The translations under genes and the position numbers were made by a program. The notes below the pieces were generated by a model. It did not search any database, was not told the origin of the DNA, and was given only the letters and a program-made list of their open reading frames with translations. Below, piece after piece: positions 60,480 through 64,000 of a stretch of DNA of 64,000 nucleotides. Within the stretch, counting starts at the first letter, position 1, and the number at the start of each line of letters is the position of its first letter. This stretch comes from Notamacropus eugenii (lineage: Eukaryota; Chordata; Mammalia; Diprotodontia; Macropodidae), in the NCBI RefSeq assembly GCF_028372415.1, contig NC_092872.1, positions 517,700,224 to 517,764,223 on the forward strand. Direction: 5' to 3'.

Positions 60480-63400
60480 GTGGAATGTGAGTAAAGTCAG
60501 TGACTCACCTGAGCTCTCCCCAATTCCCCTTCAAACAATGTTAAAATAATGCCTCAGAATGGTAGAACCAACAAAATGATGGGATGAAACAATTTTCCAG
60601 CCCAAGACAACTTAGGAGGTTGACAAGGAAGATCTGTCTCACTAGCGTGAAAGTGAAATGCAATCTAGTACAGACTCTACCCCCAGCAAGTCAGCAGCAG
60701 GCCTTGAGGCTCTCAGCCCACAGACTCTGAGAGGCTCAGACAACTGATCAGAAGGAGATTACAAGGGCCCTGGGAGCAGGATTCTGTTGCATTGCCTATA
60801 TTTAGTTCTGGGTCAAAGTCCCAGGGTGAGAAGGAGCCCTAACAGGAACAGGGACCCTGGTCGAAGTTCCAGGGTGGAAAAGAATGCTTTTGGTCACTCA
60901 GAAACCTGAGCATAAGCCAGAAGAAGAGTGACCACACCTCTGCTTAGATCCTACCACCTTGGAAGACCTGAAAACTTACACACCCCCAAAAGTAGCTCTG
61001 AAAACAGTAGCACAAAAATGTAAAGTTTGAGATAGTCCTTCCTTCTCCCCAAGAACAGAGCCCAACTTTAATAGAAAGTTAAAAGTCAAGAAATAGGTTG
61101 GAAAATGAGCAAACAACAAAAAATAACCTGACAATAGAAGGTTACTATGGTAACAGGGAAGACCAAAACACAAACTGAGAAGACAATATCAAAACAGCTA
61201 CATGAAAAGCCTCAAATAAGAGTGTTAATTGATTTCACATCCAAAAAATAATTCCTGGAGGAATTTTTAAAATTCAAGAGAGGTAGAGGAAAAATTGGAA
61301 AAAGAAATGAGTGATACAAGAAAATCATGGGGCCACATCCAGAGAAAGAACTGTGGAATTCAATCGCAGAATGTAGCAGATCATTTTTTATATGTGTTTT
61401 ATGTTTTGGTTTGTTATATGATTTTTCCCACTCATTTTAATTCTTCTATGCAACATGACTATAGTGAAAATGTATTGAATAGGAATGTGTGCATAGAACC
61501 TATATAAAATTGTATGCTCTCTCGGGGAAGGGGGGGCAGAAAAGGGGGGGGGAATCTAAGTTATATGGTAGTGATTGTAGAACACTAAAATAAATAAAAT
61601 TAATTTAAAAAAGAAAAAAGAAAATCTTGGGGAAAAAAGAGTCTACAACTTGGTGAAAGAGTAACAAAAAAAATACTGAAGAAAATAACCCCATAAAAAA
61701 CAGAACAGGACAAATGTTAAAAGAGGTACAAAAATCCACTAGAAAAGAACAGCTCCTTAAAAAGCAGAATTGGCCAAACAGAAAATGAGGTAAAAAAAAA
61801 AAAATCCTCAAAAAACAGAATTGGCCAGATGGAAAAAGAGGCACAAAAGTTCATTAAAGAAAATAATTCCTTAAGTATTAGAATTGACTAAGTGGAAGCT
61901 AATGATTCCATAAGACATTAAGAAGCAATAAAATCAAATCAAATGAATGGAAAAAAACAAGAAAATGTGAAATATCTCACTGGAAAAATAACTGAACTGG
62001 AAAATAGAATGAAGAGAGATAATTTAAGAATTATTGGACTACCTGAAAACCACAATCAAAAAAAGACCCTAGGCATAACATTTCAAGAAATTATCAAAGA
62101 AAACTACCGTGAACCACTGGGTAAAATAGAAATTGAAAAAATTCATTAGTCACCTCCTGAAAGAGATCCCAAAATGAAAACTCTTAGGAATATTATACCC
62201 CAATTCTAAAGCTCTCAAATTAAGGAAAAAATATTGCAAGTAGTCAGAAATAAACAATTCAAATATCACTGAGTGAAAGTCAGGTTAATACAAGATTTAG
62301 CAGCTTCTACATTAAAGGATCAGAGGGCTTGGGATATGATATTCTGGAGAGCAAAGGAGCTAGGATTACAACTAAGACTCACTTACCTAGTAAAGCTGAG
62401 TATAATCCTTCAGCAGGAAAAATAGACATTTGATGAAATAAAGGACTTCTAAGAATTTCTGATAAAAAAACACCTGAGCTGAATAGAAAATTTGACTTTC
62501 AAATACAAGACTCAAGATATGCATTAAAAAGTAAACAGGAAAGAGAAATCACAAGGGATTCAATAAAGTTAAATTGTATACATTCCTTCATGGGAAAATG
62601 ATACTTATAACTCCTAAGAATTTTATCATTATCAGGGGAATTAGAAGGAGTATCCATAGACAGAGGACTTGGCTGTGAATTGACTATGATGGGATATATA
62701 AAAAATAATAAAATTAAGGAGTGAGAAAGGGATACATTGGGAGAAGGAAAAGGAGAGGTAGAATAGGATAAATCATCTCACATAAAAGAAGTGCAAAAGG
62801 GCTATTACAGTGGATCAAAGATGAGAATGGGGATGGGTGACAGGAAATACTTGAACCTTACTCTCATTGGAATTGGCTCAAGGAGGGAATAACATACACA
62901 CTCAGCTGGGTATAGAAATATAACTTACCCTACAGTGAAGTAGGAGGGGAAGTGAATAAGATGAGGGGAGGCTGAGAGATGGGACAGTAGATTGGGGCGG
63001 GGGGGGGGGCACTGATCAGAAGCAAAACACTTTTGAGGAAGGACAGGATAAAAGGAGAGAGAAAATGATAAACTGGGGGAGGGGAGTAGGATGGATGGAA
63101 ATATACAACTAGTAATCATAGCTGTAAATGTGAATGAGATGAACTCACCCATAAAATGGAAGCAGTAGAATGAATTAAAAACCAGAATTCTACAATATGT
63201 TGTTTACAAGAAACACTTGAAGCAGAGAGACACACACAGAATGAAGGTAAGGAGCTGGAGCAGACTATATCATGCTTCATCTGAAGTTAAAAAAAAAAAA
63301 AGCAGGGGTAGCAATTATGATCTCAGACAAAGCAAAAACAAAAATAGATCCAATTAAAAGAGATTATCAGAGAAACTACATTTTGCTAAAAGGTGCCATA

Positions 63401-63850
63401 GACAATGAAGTGATATCAGTACTAAATATATGTGCACCAAATGATATTGCAGCCAAATTACATTAAATTAAAAACGTGTTGCACAAACAAAACCAAGGCA
63501 GTTGAGATTAGAAGGAAAGCAGAAGACTGTGGGTTGAGGGGGAAGGATTTTACAGCAAGTTTCTCTGAACAAAGCCTCATTTCTTAAATATATAGAGAAC
63601 TGAGTCAAATTTATAAGAATACAAATCATTCCCCAACTGGTCAAAAATTGTCCAAAGGATATGATCAATAATTTTCAGATGGAGAAATCAAAGCTATCTC
63701 TAGTCAAATGAAGAAATGCTCTAAATCAGTGTTGATTAGAGAAATGTGCATTAAAACAACTCTGAGGTACCACCTCATACATGTCAGATTGGTTAATATG
63801 ACAGAAAAGAAAAAAGACAAATGTTGGGAGGGATATGGAAAAATAGGGAC
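60480..63850 (+). mobile_element. L1 LINE, internally deleted, plus strand
   Basis: The order is L1-like: a 5' region (60.48-61.1 kb), an ORF1 start with MSKQQ near 61108, an ORF1 centre with RDNLRIIGLPENH (61943-62149 frame), an ORF2 N-terminal piece with AGVAIMISDKAKTKIDPIKR (63300 on), and then directly L1 3' sequence (63.48-63.85 kb). Most of ORF2, including the reverse transcriptase core, is missing, and the frames carry several stops. It is not active. It lies in intron 1 of the SBSPON-like gene, in antisense. Confidence 0.75.
61331..61618 (+). mobile_element. L1 3' end inserted inside the older L1
   Basis: It begins with the marsupial L1 3' UTR motif ccagagaaagaactgtgga and ends in an A-rich tail. 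Flanks aagaaaatcatgg (61318-61330) and agaaaatcttgg (61619-61630) look like a target-site duplication with one mismatch. Length about 290 bp, a strongly 5'-truncated copy. Confidence 0.65.
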
Positions 63851-64000
63851 ACTTATAGAACACACTAGAGTCCTCTTGACTTCAGGCCCAGTGCTCTATC
63901 TACTGTGCCACATAGCTATCTGAAGTTAGAAGACCTGAGTTCAAATCCAAATTTAGACACTTACTAGCTGTGTGACAAGTCAATGAGGGGAGCTAGTGCA

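Larger units (their letters stand above)
59765..64000 (-). other. SBSPON-like: SBSPON-like intron 1 (part)
   Basis: Everything from the exon 2 acceptor to the window end. I looked for a GC-rich, cysteine-rich first exon (signal peptide plus somatomedin B) and found none. The contents are SINEs (59.9-60.5 kb), a plus-strand L1 (60.5-63.85 kb) with another L1 3' end inserted in it, and SINE sequence at the edge. Confidence 0.7.

Noticed and set aside
60480-63850. First exon of the SBSPON-like gene within the L1 region
   Set aside because: No cysteine-rich open segment with a phase-1 donor on the minus strand; the sequence is explained by L1.

Overview
The window is mammalian, almost certainly marsupial, nuclear DNA. 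The evidence is a dense carpet of marsupial-type repeats: tRNA-headed CORE-SINEs, SINEs ending in an RTE-like tail, L1 3' ends of the kind I associate with marsupials, and short hAT-type elements. Coding sequence is sparse and spliced. The species cannot be fixed from the sequence alone.

Layout. Positions 1-16455 look like the 3' part of a long KCNB1 intron, full of SINEs and microsatellites and including an L1 with a younger insertion in it. Positions 16456-18507 are the terminal coding exon of KCNB1 (Kv2.1), plus strand. It encodes the whole S1-S6 channel core and the long cytoplasmic C-terminus, ending in a stop. A 3' UTR of up to about 10 kb follows, to a last poly(A) signal at 28682; its first 5.4 kb is nearly repeat-free. 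Positions 28.7-50.2 kb are intergenic: repeats, recurrent arrays of a 33-bp unit, a 460-bp CT tract, and a few unique blocks that may be conserved non-coding elements.

From 59764 down to about 50220 on the minus strand lie four exons that fit together in phase with canonical splice sites. They encode a secreted-type protein of the SBSPON (RPESP) family: a thrombospondin type-1 repeat, a short basic linker and the C-terminal cysteine domain. The first exon (signal peptide and somatomedin B domain) is not visible and should lie beyond 64000; the intron leading to it holds a damaged L1.

The main discovery candidate is this SBSPON-like gene. In human, SBSPON lies next to KCNB2 in convergent orientation, and I recall no SBSPON-like gene beside human KCNB1. 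Finding one convergent with KCNB1, about 50% identical to human SBSPON as I remember it, suggests the whole-genome-duplication partner of SBSPON, kept in this lineage and apparently absent from human. KCNB1 and this gene are neighbours by ancestry and show no sign of working in one pathway.
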